NCBI RefSeq assembly: GCF_000798815.1
Contig: NZ_JTLD01000011.1
Location: forward strand, 1 to 53,597
DNA: 53,597 nt
From: Alistipes sp. ZOR0009
GTDB lineage: Bacteria > Bacteroidota > Bacteroidia > Bacteroidales > ZOR0009
Direction of reading: 5' to 3'
Made by a program: the position numbers and the translations under genes. Below the pieces are notes generated by a model. That model saw nothing but the letters and a program-made list of their open reading frames with translations. It was not told where the DNA came from and searched no databases. Positions 52,997 to 53,597 of this stretch are shown here, piece after piece. Positions within the stretch are counted from its first letter, which is position 1; every line of letters begins with the position of its first letter.

Positions 52997-53597
52997 ATTT
53001 ATTTGATATCGCTACTTCCTTTTTCCTGCAGAAGCTTCACCACATTGCATTTGTGCAGCTATTCGTCCTACAGAAAGGCACATTCTAAACCATTTTACCA
53101 TTCTTGCAATTGTAAGTAATGTCCCATTCGGCTATGAACTCCTGCCTCGAATAAATCGACAAAACTACGCTCATACCGACCTTATCAATAGCCCATTCAA
53201 GCATCTTTGCTTGCAATAGCAGGTATAAAAGGTCGTGGTTAGGATAAACTTAACGGCAACACTTTTCGTTTTGCGCTCAGCGACTACTTTCTTTTTACCT
53301 GGCAGAAGTATTCATCACTCCATCCAAAAGTAGCAAAAAAGCAAAGTGTAGCGATAGCCGTAGCTACAGCTTCTTTTCCTCTTTCTCCTATTCCTTTTTT
53401 AGCGCAAAAAAGGAATCGAAAAAACATGGCGAAAATTAACTCGCACCGTCAGCTTATAGAGCCTTAACGCCCTTATTATAATAGGTAGAACGATTTAGGC
53501 TTACGCCTTTGGCAAAATCTGACCTACCGAGCGTTGCTCAAACAAATATTTCCGCCGTTGGATGTGTGGCTAACGCCACGAGTGTTGACGGATGGAA
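52997..53597. other. gene-free right end with a cluster of small palindromes
   Basis: About 600 bases with no supported gene. The last 140 bases hold three small hairpins: AGGC-TTAC-GCCT (53497-53508), GAGC-GTT-GCTC (53529-53539) and GTGGC-TAAC-GCCAC (53566-53579). A related string GCCTTAACGCC starts at 53461. The pattern recalls REP-type palindromic elements but the window ends inside it. Confidence 0.4.

Noticed and set aside
1-53597. CRISPR array, tRNA, rRNA, insertion sequence or prophage
   Set aside because: No regularly spaced repeats, cloverleaf-like sequence, rRNA core motif, transposase or phage gene was recognised on either strand.

Overview
This window most likely comes from a Bacteroidota chromosome, probably an anaerobic, glycan-degrading member of the Bacteroidales. 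The grounds are a SusC-like TonB-dependent receptor, several Ser-type (anSME-dependent) sulfatases, secreted GH20, GH29, GH125 and GH16 enzymes, a NagB/PIG-L fusion typical of the phylum, a long-form hisG in the order hisGDCBHAF(IE), and repeated TAnnTTTG -7 promoter boxes. The genus cannot be read from the sequence. No rRNA, tRNA, CRISPR array, insertion sequence or prophage was seen.

Layout. 0-9.3 kb: an orphan SusC-like receptor (-), a divergent PHP-domain surface lipoprotein (+), a GNAT/YoaP-like acetyltransferase, a MATE exporter and a LysM/periplasmic-binding protein. 9.4-20.1 kb: housekeeping genes, namely an SNF2 helicase, a secreted isochorismatase-like hydrolase, the tight phoH-queD-purC operon, a DUF3052-like protein, a NUDIX hydrolase, the NagB-like/PIG-L fusion and a CvfB-like S1 protein. 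20.2-26.7 kb: a glycan region with sulfatase, SGNH esterase, GH20 hexosaminidase and a second sulfatase. 26.7-27.6 kb: an AT-rich region without a recognisable gene, leading to an unrecognised 327-aa protein. 28.6-34.2 kb: small accessory genes (DUF2809, LMW-PTP-like, alpha/beta hydrolase, DUF4932 zincin, transglutaminase-like, membrane protein, DUF3124 lipoprotein). 34.4-38.1 kb: GH29 fucosidase and S9 peptidase. 38.2-45.7 kb: the complete histidine operon on the minus strand. 45.7-53.6 kb: SlyD-like FKBP, SDR, GH125, GH16, an FBH1/UvrD-like helicase with a Myb/SANT-like tail, an alpha/alpha-toroid protein, and a palindrome-rich gene-free right end.

The most striking observation is upstream of hisG. 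A 22-codon open frame at 45603-45671 (-) has four His codons in five positions (HLHHH). It is followed by a 12-bp terminator hairpin with seven Ts, and a 14-pair alternative antiterminator can be drawn. Together these form a textbook leader-peptide attenuator for histidine biosynthesis, here in Bacteroidota. It was found by hand and has not been searched against databases.

Most genes end at strong intrinsic terminators, several of them shared by convergent pairs. The secreted hydrolases fit removal of sulfate, fucose, hexosamine and mannose from host-like or algal glycans, with amino-sugar products plausibly fed to the NagB-like fusion. That link is inference, since the genes are not in one operon and no SusD is present.
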